Assembly (NCBI GenBank): GCA_036583965.1
Contig: JAZBQD010000019.1
Span: 6,428,305-6,492,304 of the forward strand
Length of the DNA: 64,000 nt
Source: Prunella strophiata
Taxonomy: Eukaryota > Chordata > Aves > Passeriformes > Prunellidae
Reading direction: 5' to 3'
Part shown: positions 13,549-26,059 of the stretch, one piece after another
How positions within the stretch are numbered: the first letter of the stretch is position 1
Layout of the letters: every line of letters starts with the position of its first letter
The notes under the pieces: generated by a model
What the model saw: the letters and a program-made list of their open reading frames with translations, nothing else
Told to the model about the DNA's origin: nothing
The model's database searches: none
Program-made: the position numbers and the translations under genes

Positions 13549-13554
13549 TTTATT
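13549..13554 (-). promoter_or_regulatory. Candidate distal poly(A) signal for the minus-strand gene
   Basis: The minus strand reads AATAAA here. About 20-40 bases further on it has a GU-rich stretch (GTGTTTGTGTCC, about 13527-13516), the arrangement expected of an animal poly(A) site with cleavage near 13530. It lies about 11.3 kb past the KCNH5 stop. A second AATAAA in the opposite orientation is at 13535-13540. Confidence 0.4.
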
Positions 13555-14898
13555 CTGTATCAATGAAAATATAGCCACATGTAAATAAAGACGTGTGGAA
13601 AGAAAAAAAAAATCAACATTGATCCTCCCTGAAGAAGTACAGTTCATTGTGCTAAAACCCATTTTCCTTTGGGTTAGAAACAGTTGTCTGCCAATGCTTT
13701 AAAGTGACCCACGATTTTCCTTGTTGTTGAATTTTAGCAAACAGAAAAGAGCAACAAAGAAGCTTCCTACAGATAAACCAATTTCACCCAGCACACACGG
13801 ACACGGCCCGGAGAGTCACAATTCACAAAAGCTCTCCCACACCTTCCTCCTGGGCAGTCACACAGTGGCCAAGGGAGCATCCACTCTGCACAAACTGATG
13901 TGTGATTTCCAGTAGAAAGATGGTCCTTCCTTGATGCAATTCCTGATTGCTTTGCAGGTTTCAGATATGGTAGTAGAGATGCATTCCTTTCATAGCTGTT
14001 CGCTTTCAAACACTTTATTTTTTTTTTCCTCTAGGTTTTTATAAGCTTCCTGCTGTCAAAACACAGTTCTCAATTGCTTTTGTAGAAATAATCCTGAAAG
14101 GCAGAGGCATTTAAAATCCTCCCAAATCCTCAGTATATTAACAACAGCAAAAAAGATATCTGGGCTGTTCAAAAATATTGTCAGGAACATGAATGTCATT
14201 TGCATTGGCTAGTGTACAAAGAGCAGCAAGTAGTAACAAAAGAAACATCACCCCAGCAATAACCCTTTCCCCCAATTTCTTCCTTGCAAAAAAAAAAGAG
14301 TTTTCTCAAAATACTTTTCCTCCCCACAGTCCAGTGTCTGTGAATCACATACATTCAAAAGCAGCAGTTACTCTGTAGATCAGGTTTTCCAACATGAGCT
14401 TTTAAAACCAGTTGTTTTGCCCAACTTCTCCACGAGGGTTGCACAAACACAATTATACCAGCTGGTGCTTTTTCAGCTAATGGGACACCTTGAAACTTGA
14501 ACACAGAAAGTAAGGACCTCAGGGTAAAAAAAATAAAAATAAAAAGGAGGATTTAAAGCTCACTATGCTTTCAAAGTCCTGCTAATGTTTGTGGAAAGAC
14601 TCCCACAAGCCAGGGATTAGTCCCTGTTAGGTGCTGGAGGGTGGAGAGAGACACCACAGCACAAATGTGCCACAAATGTGGGGTGGGGAGTGCTGAGCTG
14701 GCAATATAGGGGAAGGAAAAAAATGCACATTACAATTTCAGCAGAAAAAAAAAATAAATAGAAGGCAGGCTATGCCAAGGTGGGGTTCTCAGCACAGCCC
14801 CGTGGGTACCTTGTGAGGGCAGGCTGGTTTTTAGGTTCAGCATCTCTGTGCAGGCTTGTACAGCAGCTCCTGCTCAGTTTAGTTTTCAGTTGTCATTT

Positions 14899-14918
14899 GG
14901 GGTGAGGGGCGGGGGGGG
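14899..14918 (+). other. Potential G-quadruplex motif
   Basis: GGGGTGAGGGGCGGGGGGGG on the plus strand has enough G runs with 1-3-base loops for a quadruplex. Confidence 0.5.
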
Positions 14919-17900
14919 AAATCCAAAGAAAAAAAACTAGAAAAACAGTAAAATGTTTTGACTGTAATGAGGTCCCCTGCGATGACAATTCATTAAAAAA
15001 TAATCTCCCCCTGCCACTAATTGTGATTATTCTGTGAGCATGCTCCTACCAGGACACTTCTGCAGACACCACTGCAAAGCTGAGGGTGCACAGATCATGC
15101 CCACCCCTTGTCCCTCTTTCTTCCCAGTATAAATTCCCTAGATTTTTCTTCATTTAGGAGCCTAGGATGACTAGTTGCCTAAATGTGTGGGATCTCATAA
15201 GCATATCAAAGGGATGGAGGGTGGCAGGGGAGGAAGCCTAAAACCCACGTGTCCCTCACAGAGCCAGGATTTCAGCCTTCAAAGCCTGGTCTGGGGTGGG
15301 GGCTACACCTCAGGAACCCCCCCACAAGCTGCCCCTTCCCTGCTCTGCTCTGCTCCAGGTGTGGACACAAACAGGGCCCAAAAGTGGAGCACATCTGCCC
15401 ACAGCTGGATCAGCAGTGCTCAGATGGAGGGCTGCATGGCAGGATTCAGCCTCACAGCACCTGGTGCTCAGCCCCTTGTCTTTGTCATCATCTCTCTCTG
15501 TGGTAGCAATAATAGCTTTATTTTTAACTCTGCTTCTCCCCAGAGAGTTTGCACAGCTTATGTACATATCTGGCTTGTGCAAGGATATTCTAGACAGCCA
15601 TGAATTTTGAGCAGTTACTTTTGGATGGAAATTACTGACAGTTCAGACACCAAGAATGTGGCTTTTGGATTCAAATACATGTTAATTAAAAAGTGCCCTT
15701 TCCCTGATTGGGTCAGCTGATTTTTATGGCAATTCACCTTGCTGTCCCAACCTTCAAACACATCCTCTACACTTCTGCATTCAGCATGCAGCATTTAGTA
15801 GGGCATGAAATCTTGGAGCCATTTGCATTAGACAAGGGCCTGAAATTAAAATTCTAGTACCCACAGTTCTCAGTTTTGAGAAAGCTCAGCCCACGCTGGG
15901 ACTCAGTGTCCTGGTCCCTCTGCAAGAACTGGGTTAGAGTTAGAGAAATTAATGGAAAGACTTCCACTGACCTTAGAAGGAATATTTACACAAGATGCTC
16001 AAAGCTTGAAAATATTTACCTCCAAAACAGAGAACACAATTTAGGAAGATCTGCTGAGACCACTTTACTGAACCACTCAGTCACTGGCTGGTATTTAAGC
16101 AGGACATTAAAAAATCTGCTCTTGCTACAATTCTTATTAGCATATTATTTCTTCTGAACACAAATAGCAAACCAGATCATTACCTCATTAAATCTGCTGA
16201 TGCAACATCACTTAATCAATCTCCCCATTTCTACAATTTGCTAGCCTAATGATCTAGGCAAGAAAACAAGGGAGGAAGTAAGGAGAGAGAAAGAGAAAAG
16301 ATAGAAACCAACAAATAAGGAAGGAAAACACTGCATTTCATTGTGGAAAATATCCTGATTGATATTATGTAGCTTTCAAACCACAAAAAATTAACTCAAG
16401 ATACACAGCTACACCTGCACATAGAAGCCCAGCCAAGTCTCTACACAGAACAGTCAATAGGTATGTAAGGTTTATGAAGCATATCATGTCCTAATTCATG
16501 TGAGAGTGGCTGGCAGTACTAATGGGATTTTGTTACATAAACTGTGCTGATAAGGCATTGGAGCTTTAAACAGTTAGCAGGAGTATTTTTATGGCTGGCA
16601 TGTTTTCCAGACAAGATATGGTGAACCTTTTCCTCTGCTTGCAGCCCCACAAGCTGCAGGCTCTGTTGGGGTGTCCCACATCCCTTACAGGGCTGCAGAT
16701 CTCTTAAAGGGCAAATAATCAACAATCAGTGACAAGTAAGGGGGGAATAAACCTGCCCTAGGAGAAATGCTTGCAGCACCAGCTTTAGGAGCATCCCTGA
16801 ATCCCTGTGAAACCAGGGGCAGGGGGAGGCTGACACCAAGGTCAGCTGTGAAATGTGCCCATGGAGTGAAATAATGCCAACTATTACACTTGAGAAAACA
16901 TGGTCTGTGTGCAAGTTTTCTGGGGAAGCTCATCAGCCAGCTGTACCCTCCACAGAAATGAGCCACAGCTCCCCTTGTGTGAGTGCAGGGATTTTCTTGG
17001 GACAGCTGGAAGGAACATTTACAGACCTGCTTCGCTAATGAGCTTTTCCACTGGTATCAATAAATCCTCCTGCTCACAAGTTTAGCATTCCTTTGGCATG
17101 CATTGCCAGAGAAATCCTTTATTGTCTTTCTGGTAGCTTGCCCAATTCCCACCAGGCAGATTTTTAAAACCCAAATCCTGCCTTATTGCTGGCTACTGCC
17201 TCTCTCACCTGATAAATTCAATTTACCACTTGATAGAATTAGGCAGTTGGTGGCCCTCAGCCCTTCCTTTAAATAGAAAAGAGATGTGTCTGGGAATCCA
17301 CAGACCATCAACAGGCAGTAGGAAGAGTTGGGAGGTGCCATTGCATCCTTGCACCCATAATCCTTTTCTAAAAGTCCCTGCAGAGTAAAATCCCTTCTGT
17401 GATTGATTTCAGGAGAAGGATGTTCACACTGACCACTGATGACCTCAAAGGGATGAGCTCTGAACATGCACTGAGTGCAATGGGGTTGTTGGTATTCAAA
17501 AGCTGGGTACAAACTACTAGTTGAGGTGACATTTCAGCTCTGTAATTTTAAGGTACAACCTGACTGAGCTTGTTTGTAATGCCAGGACTCCTAATTATAC
17601 CTAAAATAAAATTTAAAAAAAAAAAGAAGCTGTTGCCAAATAGCATTTGATGATTCGAGTGAAGAAGGCAGTAATTAATCCTGCAGGGACAACAGAGGAC
17701 TAATTAGAAGCAGAGCAGAAATTTTGTTTTCCTTTAGAGAAAAAAAATGCCTTTTTCCATGAGAGCTCAAATAAGACCCAATTTACAAACTGAACTGTGA
17801 CCTCCAACTAATGGTCCTGGCAGCAGCCTTGGATGCAAGTGAATTCCCAATGACTAGTCAGACTGCTTTTTTTTTTTTTTACCTTTTTCTAGGAAATAAA

Positions 17901-18257
17901 AGTGTTGACAGAGAAAAGAGGTGGAACATGTCAGGAAATTCTGCTGAAAACAAGTCCAGAACAGGAAAGTGCCCACATGTCTTGGCATAGGACACGTGGA
18001 GAAGCTGAGCAGAGCCCTAGGTTTGCCTGAGGAAATACAGAGAAATGTTACTATCACCACATGGCACTGGTTCAAATTGCTGCTTGGGCTGAAGTTCACC
18101 CTCAAGTGTAACTGGAGTAGGAATGGTCACACAGATGGCAGAGGCTGGTGTCTCACTCCAGTTCTCCTCTTAAAGTGGCTCATTAAAACCCACAAACACC
18201 CCAGTCCCTGCCATTCTGTGGAACACTGTGCTGCTCAAGAGTGTACAAAAGGGCCCC

Positions 18258-18405
18258 AAATAAAATAAAATAAAATTTAAAATATAAAATAAAATTAAAA
18301 AAAAATAAAATGAAATAAAATGAAATAAAATAAAATAAATAAAATAAAATAAAATAAAATAAAATAAAATAAAATAAAATAAAATAAAATAAAATAAAAT
18401 AAAAT
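18258..18405. repeat. (AAAAT)n microsatellite
   Basis: About 148 bases of TAAAA repeats, irregular at first (with AAATG and ATATA variants) and perfect over about the last 60 bases. Confidence 0.97.
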
Positions 18406-19284
18406 TGAAGGTTTGTTTAATAAAATAACGTCCTGAGAGTGGCTTGCCCTGTTATTCCTGTTTAATTTGGAGACTTGTTGCTAAGCCACAGATTGGAAAG
18501 GATTTTGGGAGTAACCCTGTGAGCCATGATAGAGACTGAGGAGGTTACAGAGTTTGGGAAAACATCTAATAATAGAGCCAGGTGTAAACCTTTGAATGTG
18601 CCCAGACAAGAAGGGAATAAGCCTGGGAATGGGGCTTGGACAGACCCTAGGAATGTGCACAGACTCCATGGATGTGCCCAGACCCTTTGCACAAGCCAAG
18701 GCCTTTTCCTCAATAGGTGTCCACACACTGTGAGAGGAGCAGGCTGAATCCAGAGGGATGAAAATCCAGAGGGATGAACATCACCTCCAGCTCCAGCCAC
18801 TAATGAGAAACCTGCCCATTTCCCACAGCCTTGGATGTGCACATCTGCCAGGGCAGCACTGAAAAGCAGCTCCAATGCTTTTGATGGCATTTTCAGACAC
18901 TGTAATCACCTTTCACTGGACTGGGCAAGAGGCTGGAAGAGGGTGTGGGTGTTGTTGCTGTATCCATATCAGCCCACTGCTTCCAGAAACTGCACAGTCA
19001 CTGAGACATTGTTCTCAGAGTTTGGCACCAAGTGGGGATTTTAGCTGATGCCCGACAAAATGCTTAATTTATTTATATGCCATGGCTTTAGAATATGCCA
19101 GATTTCTCTGCTGTCTGTTTGATGAGTATTGGCTCTCACAGCTATTATCTTGAAAATTGGCAACATGCTCCTCTGCGTGGTATTTAAACTGAAAACCAGA
19201 AAAAAAAAAATAGGACATAACTAAAAACCTTCAAATTTTACCTCCTGTTTGTGCTATTAAAATCTACAGAGTCACCAAATGATA

Positions 19285-19345
19285 AAACAGAACTTGGGAC
19301 TTTCTGGAAATCACTTGGTCCAACCTCTCTGTTCATAGCAGGACC
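19285..19345 (-). mobile_element. Old CR1-like fragment, antisense
   Basis: Contains GGAAATCACTTGGTCCAACC followed by a CAGGACCA-like segment, resembling the antisense CR1 consensus. It is short and diverged. Sequence to about 19580 may belong to it but was not clearly alignable by eye. Confidence 0.45.
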
Positions 19346-22300
19346 AGCTGCAAATTCAGAGTCCATACACTGATGCTACATAATTTAGATACTCCATGCC
19401 CCTTTCCAACAGGATTTTGGGATACTGGAAGAGCTTTGGCTCTCCTGAAGCCCACATTTTCTCCTAACAGCAGATATTTGAGTATCCTTTAATGGACTTT
19501 CCCTGTCCCACAGCTGTCACCCCAGAAAAGTCTGTCAGCCTCATCCTGTCCTGGAGCAGGGAGGGCTGAGCCCAACCTTGTACAAAATCCTTTTTATAGG
19601 GCTTTTAATTAAGGCTAATTGATGTATTCATGGCAGGCAGCCAGACACAGAGTTGGTGCACACCAGTAGTCTCAGATTGTGGGCCAAACAAGCTTGCATC
19701 TCCAAGAAGAAAATCACAAAGAAAAGAACTTATCTGCTTTATAGAAAACAGATTAAAAGGTTTGTGAGAATACTGCCTCAGATTCCTGGTTCCACATGCC
19801 ATGCATCAGGGGGCTGATTAACATAATATAAGAAATAAATACAATTTATTCAGCATGGCCTGGTCCAGCTCTTTTCAAATGCTTCTGCTATTTGAGTATA
19901 CAAAATCAATATGTGCCTTCTTGTCCCACTGTGCACTACAAGGTCAATTTTCTGCCTGGCTAAATGCACCCTCAGTGAGGATGATTTTAGTTTGTTTGTC
20001 ATTTGTTAGCTATCACAGCACTGATCTCTGCACAATATTCTTTATGTCAGTAAGAACATTCACTGCTTCTCTGCCAGAAGAAATGTGGACTTTTTGTCAG
20101 TTTTAGCTCCATTCAGCACTTTGCTTTAAGACTCTATTTCATTTGGAAATGCACCATAGCATATTAAACCAAATAAAACATGCAGAGATTGTGTTATCCA
20201 CTTGCACCAAAAAAAATTAAGGGAGAGTTATAAAAATATTCCCAGATGTGGAAATCTAGATGGATCAAACTTTTCCTCCTACAGCCTATTAAGAGCAATG
20301 TTAACAAAACCCATTCAAACCCTCCTCTGAAGGAAAATGGTATTTGAAAACCTTTTTTTATTAATGAAACAGGTATCACTTTGACACCACCTCACTTAGG
20401 GAAAAAAGTATTTATTTTAAGAGACAATCTGTCCAATTCTGACATCCAAAAAGATAGGCTTGGGTTTTCTAAATGCTCAAAATCCAAGTAAAAAAAGTGC
20501 AAATATCTCACAATATATCCCTCTATGTCCTCACTCCCAAATTCCATATGAAACCTTTGCTTTTTTTTTTTTGTTCTTTTGTTTTCCCTTCCAGTTCAGG
20601 ACATCTTTTCCCCCCAAAAGCCTCTAAGCCATTTCATGAGCACAACATCTGTTTTCTGACCCAGGCAATGATGACGTCTGTGGAATGGTCTCAGTTTCTT
20701 CCAGGGCAACTGCTCTTGGCTTTGCAAAGAGTACAACATTATTTCTGCAGCTTCCAGTCCTCTGAAACTGCCCTGGGATTCAAAATACATATTAAAGTCT
20801 GATCTGATTATCAGATTCAACCTTCACACCTGTGCAACAGGGTTACTCTCCATGTGGTGGTAAATGAAGACTGAACTTGGGTCTAGCAGTGAGCCCAGAC
20901 TTTGTGCAGCACCAAGCCCCTACAGTTGTGCTACTTCTGCAGAACACAGAAAAGAAAAATGGACAAAGCTTAAGTTTGTCACTTCCAGAATCAGCTCTGC
21001 TCTAACCCCCGTGCCCTGGCAAAGACAGGAAAAAAAAGATTTACAAATACAAATTCAGAAGAACTGAATCCTCACTACAACAATATTTTTTTTCAGTAAT
21101 TATCCTGAAGTGCTGTTCTATCTTTATATGCAACATTACACAAAAAAAAAGCTATTAAAAGTACTCTAGTTCATTTGCTTTGGGAAGTGTTGACTTTCTG
21201 TACATGTTTTATTTCTATTCCAAAGTCCAGAAAGATAAAATCCACTCGTGTGCAGGTAAAATGCTTTGGACACACAAAGCACAGGGTAAGAGCTGAGGAT
21301 GCTGTTCCCAGCATCTGGCAGGAACATCTGTACAGGTTTTGAGCTCTTACAGGAAAGGAAAGGAAAGCATGCAGCCAAGAGCTCCCTCCTCATGGTGTCA
21401 CTGCTTGAGCACTGGCCTGGGTGGAAGTGACACCTTGGTGTCCTTATTGCACTTATTGACTACAGGTGGCTCTTTTCAGTCCAGCCTGAACTACAGGACT
21501 GTGAATCATGCTTCTTAACAGAGAAGGAAAGCCCCAGTCACTCATCACATCATGCACAATGACATCTCACTGAGGGGACAATGACACCTCCATGGCAGAC
21601 AAACTGCTGACAACTCCATGAAGCAACATGTAATGCTCCCAACACAGGATTTTGGAGGCAAAGTCCTTCAGAATTGCACCAGCCATAGTCAACTCCACAA
21701 ACTGGGCCTCCCCCAGGACACAGAGCCTGGGACAGCCCAGGCAGGGCACCCATCACACCCCTGCTTTGTGCAAGCTGGTTCCACTGAACTTGCAATGGAC
21801 AGTGCTGGGATATCAGAGTCAAAGCAGCACTGGAGACACTGTATTTCTTTCATGAACTTGGTATTTTACACTATTTAGCCACTCACTACACATTGGAACC
21901 ACTCAAGCTGCACTTGAACTGTAATAGACATTCTGGGCCTGCCCAAATGATTTTCAAGGTCAGACTAATCCTGTTAACACATTCTCTCATTGTAAAGTGG
22001 CACAAAGTTACACCTGACTTGCAAGATAAACCTAAACAGAGATCCCTTTGCATGCCATGCAGTTCTACCTAGAATTAGTATCAGCCATGGAGAAAGAAAA
22101 GCAGTCTGTCACAAAGGCAGAGGAATGCCATTAAGGACAAAGCTTTCTGACAAAGCCAACCCCCATTATCCTGCTGTCTCTTTTACAGCATCACTTCATG
22201 GCAGGTTCATGCATTCCAGGAATTTTAACAAAGTCTGGCCCCCAGTCTGAGCCTGTGTGGCTCACCAATTCACCAGGCAGCCCTGGGCAGTGGCTGTGTG

Positions 22301-22399
22301 TCTGTCTTAACCAGCAGAGCAAGTCAGGCAAGAACATTCAACACTGACATCTTGGCACTTAAACTGTACCCACAAGGTCTGTGCAGACTCCTGCAGCAA

Positions 22400-22434
22400 C
22401 CCTGTAACCCCCTAACCCCATAACCCCCCTCCCC
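22400..22434 (-). other. C-rich, telomere-like block; quadruplex potential on the minus strand
   Basis: The plus strand has C runs of 3, 5, 4, 6 and 4 separated by TGTAA, TAA, ATAA and T, which resembles degenerate CCCTAA. The minus strand, the KCNH5 sense strand, therefore has five G runs with short loops. Confidence 0.55.
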
Positions 22435-22696
22435 ATTCTTCCAGAGTCCCACGGTGGGATTTATCACAGGAATGGGAGGTCCTGGTGTTTTGCAGGTGCA
22501 GGTTGTTCTTGCAGCCCAAACCATGGCTGCAGAGTCATGGATTTGCACTTGTGTCAGAACAGCAGCTGCAAAATACAGCTGAAAATTCTGACAGAGGCAA
22601 CTGCAGCTGTGGAGAACTAAAATGAGCAGGTGGCCTGATCACCAGGCTTTGGGAAGAGCTGTCCCCTATTGTGGCTTTTTGTTCTTTCCCCTTTTA

Positions 22697-22699
<3 letters not shown>

Positions 22700-22727
<28 letters not shown>
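22700..22727. repeat. Poly-T run
   Basis: 28 thymines in a row following TTTTAATA. Confidence 0.97.
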
Positions 22728-24568
22728 GGTATCTCTAATTTCCTAAAGAAAGGGACAGAAACAGGACAGAAAAAACTGTAATCTCCCAAAAAGCCTCCAT
22801 GAGCTGACACAACAGAAACAATGACTTCTCTGTCTTTCTTATGAGCTTTTGGAGCTCTCTGGGTTTGGATTTCACAGTCAAAGATATGTTCACCCTAAGA
22901 TGTAGATTCCTAATTGCCACTACTGCAAAGGATGATTTGTTTGGGTTTTAGGGATTTTGTTAGTTTTCCAGGAAGTGATTTCATTTGGTCTAGTTTTCTA
23001 ATGTTAAAAAATGGATCTAATACTGGTGTGTGTTTAGGATGCTCACTAATTACAGCCATGTATTTGATATACCTGATTCATAGTGATGCCTTGTGGTACA
23101 TACATGTTTTACTCCAGGCACTTTTGAAAACACAGGATCTTGATACAAGAGGTCATTTAAGCCAGAACCAGGGGGAATCCTTCTCTGAAGGAGCCACTGT
23201 GCCCTGCTGGCCTGGCCTCAAACTACACCAGGTAACATCTCTGAAGCTGCAATGGCAATTTCTGCTATGCATCTTGTGTACCTGGATTCAAACCAGTGCA
23301 AACTGAGAGGCAAAAACCCTCACCACACTCAGGGCAGAGTCCAAAAGTCCAGCTCCAAACAGGACATCAAACAAGATCCAGTGCAAAGCCTGCCCTGCTG
23401 CAGCCCTGCAAAGCCAGCAGCTCCAGCCCAGGAGGTGGAGAGGGGGTCTGAGCATGGCCCAAGGCTGGAAGATGCCAATGGGAATCAGCTAAAGGAGGGA
23501 CAGAGCCTCTGCCACCGACCTGAGGGACTCAGTAGGTGTGGAACCTGTGGGCACTGCAAGCCTGCTCCAGAATGTGGCCCCTCCATGCACTGAAACCTTC
23601 CATGAGCCCAAGGCACGAGCAGCCCTCCAGGCAGGGCTCCATCCCCCCAGCACACCCTCCCACTCTCCCACCCACACATTATCATCCAAGCACCTTGGAC
23701 CAAAGAGAATTACATCCTGACCAGTTATTTTCTCTCCTTTTAAAGGCAGCTGCAGACTGATAAATGTCCTCATGGAAGAGTGGAGGGGGGTTTACTGCAG
23801 CCTTTTCACTTCAGGCTTTCAAACCTGCTCACGTGGTTCCCAGGAAGCTGAACTATGAGTGTTCTCTCCCTTGCTCAGACCTCGTGCAAAGTCTTTCTGC
23901 CAAGGGCAACAGGGGGGACAGTGGGAGAGCAACCTCAACCCCACAAAAATGGGACATGCTAATGAAGATACTGACAGAACCGGACACCACCACTGAGTGC
24001 TGCAAAGAGAATTTACATAATGTTACTCTAACAGTTCAGTAAAAATGGCATCAGTAAAAGGAGGCTTTCAAGAAAGAAGTTACCCCCAAACACTCAGGGA
24101 GTGCAACTGAGTTTCTGTTAGTTTCATTTTGTTACATAAATCACCATTGTTATTATTCTTATTATTATTATTTCTTACTTACGATGTTAAAAGAGCAGGA
24201 GGATACTTGAAATAAAAGGCTGTGCATGCACAATACCCACACAAATAAATTCCAGTGATCCACCCTAGCACCAGGCACGGTGCCCTTCCCTGCCCACTGA
24301 GCTGAGCCCTCCCTTTAGGAGGAGAAGGGGAATTCATCACCAAATATACAGTATATTTTCATGGAATGATACCAGGAAACAATACTAACAGGAGTCTGAA
24401 CGTGTCCTTCACGTCATATTAATCTACTGTTTAACTCGGCAGAAAAGACAGTGAGGAAATAAAAGCTCAATTCACCCAGCCTGAGATCAAAACTGTCATG
24501 GCAATATTGGCAGGTTAGACCCTGATTCTTTAAATAGTACATTGCCTTTGTTAAACAAAAGTCATTCT

Positions 24569-24574
24569 TTTATT
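24569..24574 (-). promoter_or_regulatory. Candidate proximal poly(A) signal of KCNH5
   Basis: AATAAA on the minus strand, about 290 bases beyond the KCNH5 stop codon. The sequence beyond it is T-rich but not clearly GU-rich, so it is weaker than the distal candidate. Use would give a short 3' UTR. Confidence 0.3.
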
Positions 24575-24746
24575 ACATAATAGAGATTATAAATAAATGT
24601 AAAGTGTGCATGCAGTCAACTGCATATTATACAAGCAATATCTATGTTAATAATTGCTTTCTTTGGCAGGCCAGAATCCAGCTGGACATGCAATATTTAC
24701 ATATCAAAATCCTTGGTGTGTTCAAGTCATATTGGATGCAAGTGAA

Positions 24747-24857
24747 AATATATATGTATATATATTTACCGTATACACACACATTTATATATATATATGT
24801 ATAAAGGTATATATACACCTCTGCATATATACTGTATACATATATACACATAGGCAT
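24747..24857. repeat. TATA/CATA microsatellite just past the KCNH5 stop
   Basis: Alternating pyrimidine-purine sequence (TATATG, TATACAC, TATATACAC variants) starting 4 bases beyond the TAG in the KCNH5 sense direction. Confidence 0.9.
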
Positions 24858-24860
24858 ATG

Positions 24861-25808
24861 CTAAAAGTGGATTTCATCTTTTTCAGATTCAGGTGATGCA
24901 GGCCTTGAAACACTAAAAATATCCTGACAGGATATCTGGGGAGGGGACTGGGGTGATAAATGGGACTTGGGGGAAGAGAGCTGGGACACGTTCTTTTCAG
25001 ACAATATTTTTAAAATTTCTGCCACCTGCTTCTCAAGGGCAGCCATCCTACTGCTTAGCAGCTGGATGTCTTCTTTGAGTTCGTGCTTGACTTCCTGCAG
25101 CGTGGTTTGTAAGGCCTGCTCAGGAATGGGGTAGAAAGGACACCTAGCATCCGCCTGGATGGGGCTGTGCTCCAGGGGGCTGCGAGTCTCACCAGCTTTA
25201 TCCAAGCGAAGGTCACTTTTTGTTATTCCACTGTCACAAGAGTCTGTTTTCCTCAGCGGGTTTTTATTTACACCGTTCTCCGAGTCATTGGACTTGGGGT
25301 CGTCGGACAGCAGCCCCATGGACTCGGCCTTGGTGACGTTGTTCCAGTCCTCCTTCTTCTCCTCGTGGGTGCCCATGGTGTTCTTGAGCCGAAGCCAGCC
25401 TTTCCCGTTCCCGTTCTTCATCCTCATGGGGCTGTTCACCTTGAGGCACTTCTGCTCTCCGTTCCCGTTGGGCTTGAGCTCCATCACGTCGCGGTTGTTC
25501 TGCTTCACGGCCTCGCTGGTTTTCATGTAGGCCAGGGTGGTCTGGATGGGCGTGATCTGGGACACGGTGACCACGCTGGTGCCCGTGATGGAGGCCCCGT
25601 TCTGCACGCTCCTGCTCTCCACCTGCAGCTGGTTCCGCTCGGGGTCCGCGTGGCTCGAGCCCTGGTTGCGCATCTCCTTCTGCTGCTTGAATTTCTGGAA
25701 GAGTTTCCGCACCGGGTGGTCCACGGGGATGCTCAGCGTCACCTCGTTCTTCTGGCGCAGGCGCTCCTCCTCCTCCTTCTTCACATCACTGATCTTCCTG
25801 AAGATGAT
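24861..25808 (-). CDS. KCNH5: KCNH5 (EAG2/Kv10.2) last coding exon, C-terminal cytoplasmic tail
   Basis: This exon encodes the last 315 residues of the ether-a-go-go type potassium channel EAG2, a plasma-membrane voltage-gated channel expressed mainly in brain. The minus strand shows an acceptor (polypyrimidine then AG at 25810-25809), then an in-phase start IIFRKISDV and an open frame to a TAG at 24863-24861; the protein ends DKDEIHF-like (EKDEIHF). The match to mammalian KCNH5 is close throughout, recognised from memory. A basic amphipathic stretch, [16 protein letters not shown], at about exon residues 30-45 corresponds to the C-terminal calmodulin-binding region described in EAG channels. 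Residues about 244-272 ([20 protein letters not shown] onward) form the coiled-coil assembly domain. The 5' two-thirds is GC- and CpG-rich, while the last 280 bases are AT-rich. Codon 9 is GTG (Val) and not a start: the exon is entered by splicing at phase 0. Confidence 0.97.
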   Translation of the reverse strand: MIFRKISDVKKEEEERLRQKNEVTLSIPVDHPVRKLFQKFKQQKEMRNQGSSHADPERNQLQVESRSVQNGASITGTSVVTVSQITPIQTTLAYMKTSEAVKQNNRDVMELKPNGNGEQKCLKVNSPMRMKNGNGKGWLRLKNTMGTHEEKKEDWNNVTKAESMGLLSDDPKSNDSENGVNKNPLRKTDSCDSGITKSDLRLDKAGETRSPLEHSPIQADARCPFYPIPEQALQTTLQEVKHELKEDIQLLSSRMAALEKQVAEILKILSEKNVSQLSSPKSHLSPQSPPQISCQDIFSVSRPASPESEKDEIHF

Positions 25809-26059
25809 CTGTGGGGGGATAAATCCACGACAGAGTCAGGACCCAAAGGATATTGCATGAAAATATTAATTTGAGATGGGTAAAAAGTCTTGAGATCGGC
25901 CATTTCTCTCTTTGTTCTTAATTCTGATCTTCCTTTCCATCTTAATTTTTTTGGTAGTGAATTCAAATGGAGCTGATCAAGACACAGCAGCCTCAAGGTT
26001 AACCACTATAGATAGGTTATGTACACATGCACACACACACTCTTTCTTAACAGGATGCA

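Larger units (their letters stand above)
13530..24860 (-). other. KCNH5: Region downstream of the KCNH5 stop, candidate long 3' UTR
   Basis: No coding exon is visible here on either strand. Immediately after the stop the minus strand has a TATA/CATA microsatellite (24747-24857), then unique sequence with an AATAAA at 24574-24569. Further away are old CR1-like sequence (19285-19345), an (AAAAT)n repeat (18258-18405), a poly-T run (22700-22727) and a C-rich telomere-like block (22400-22434). A well-formed poly(A) signal at 13554-13549 could mark the distal end of a long UTR, but transcript length cannot be read from sequence alone, and the boundary is an inference. Confidence 0.35.

Noticed and set aside
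18462..18890. 142-codon frame, minus strand, next to the (AAAAT)n repeat
   Set aside because: No recognisable family and a competing frame in the same region; no splice or promoter context.
25167..25874. 235-codon open frame on the plus strand
   Set aside because: It is antisense to the KCNH5 last exon; the GC-rich exon body suppresses stops on the other strand, and the product is Leu/Val/His-rich with no domain.
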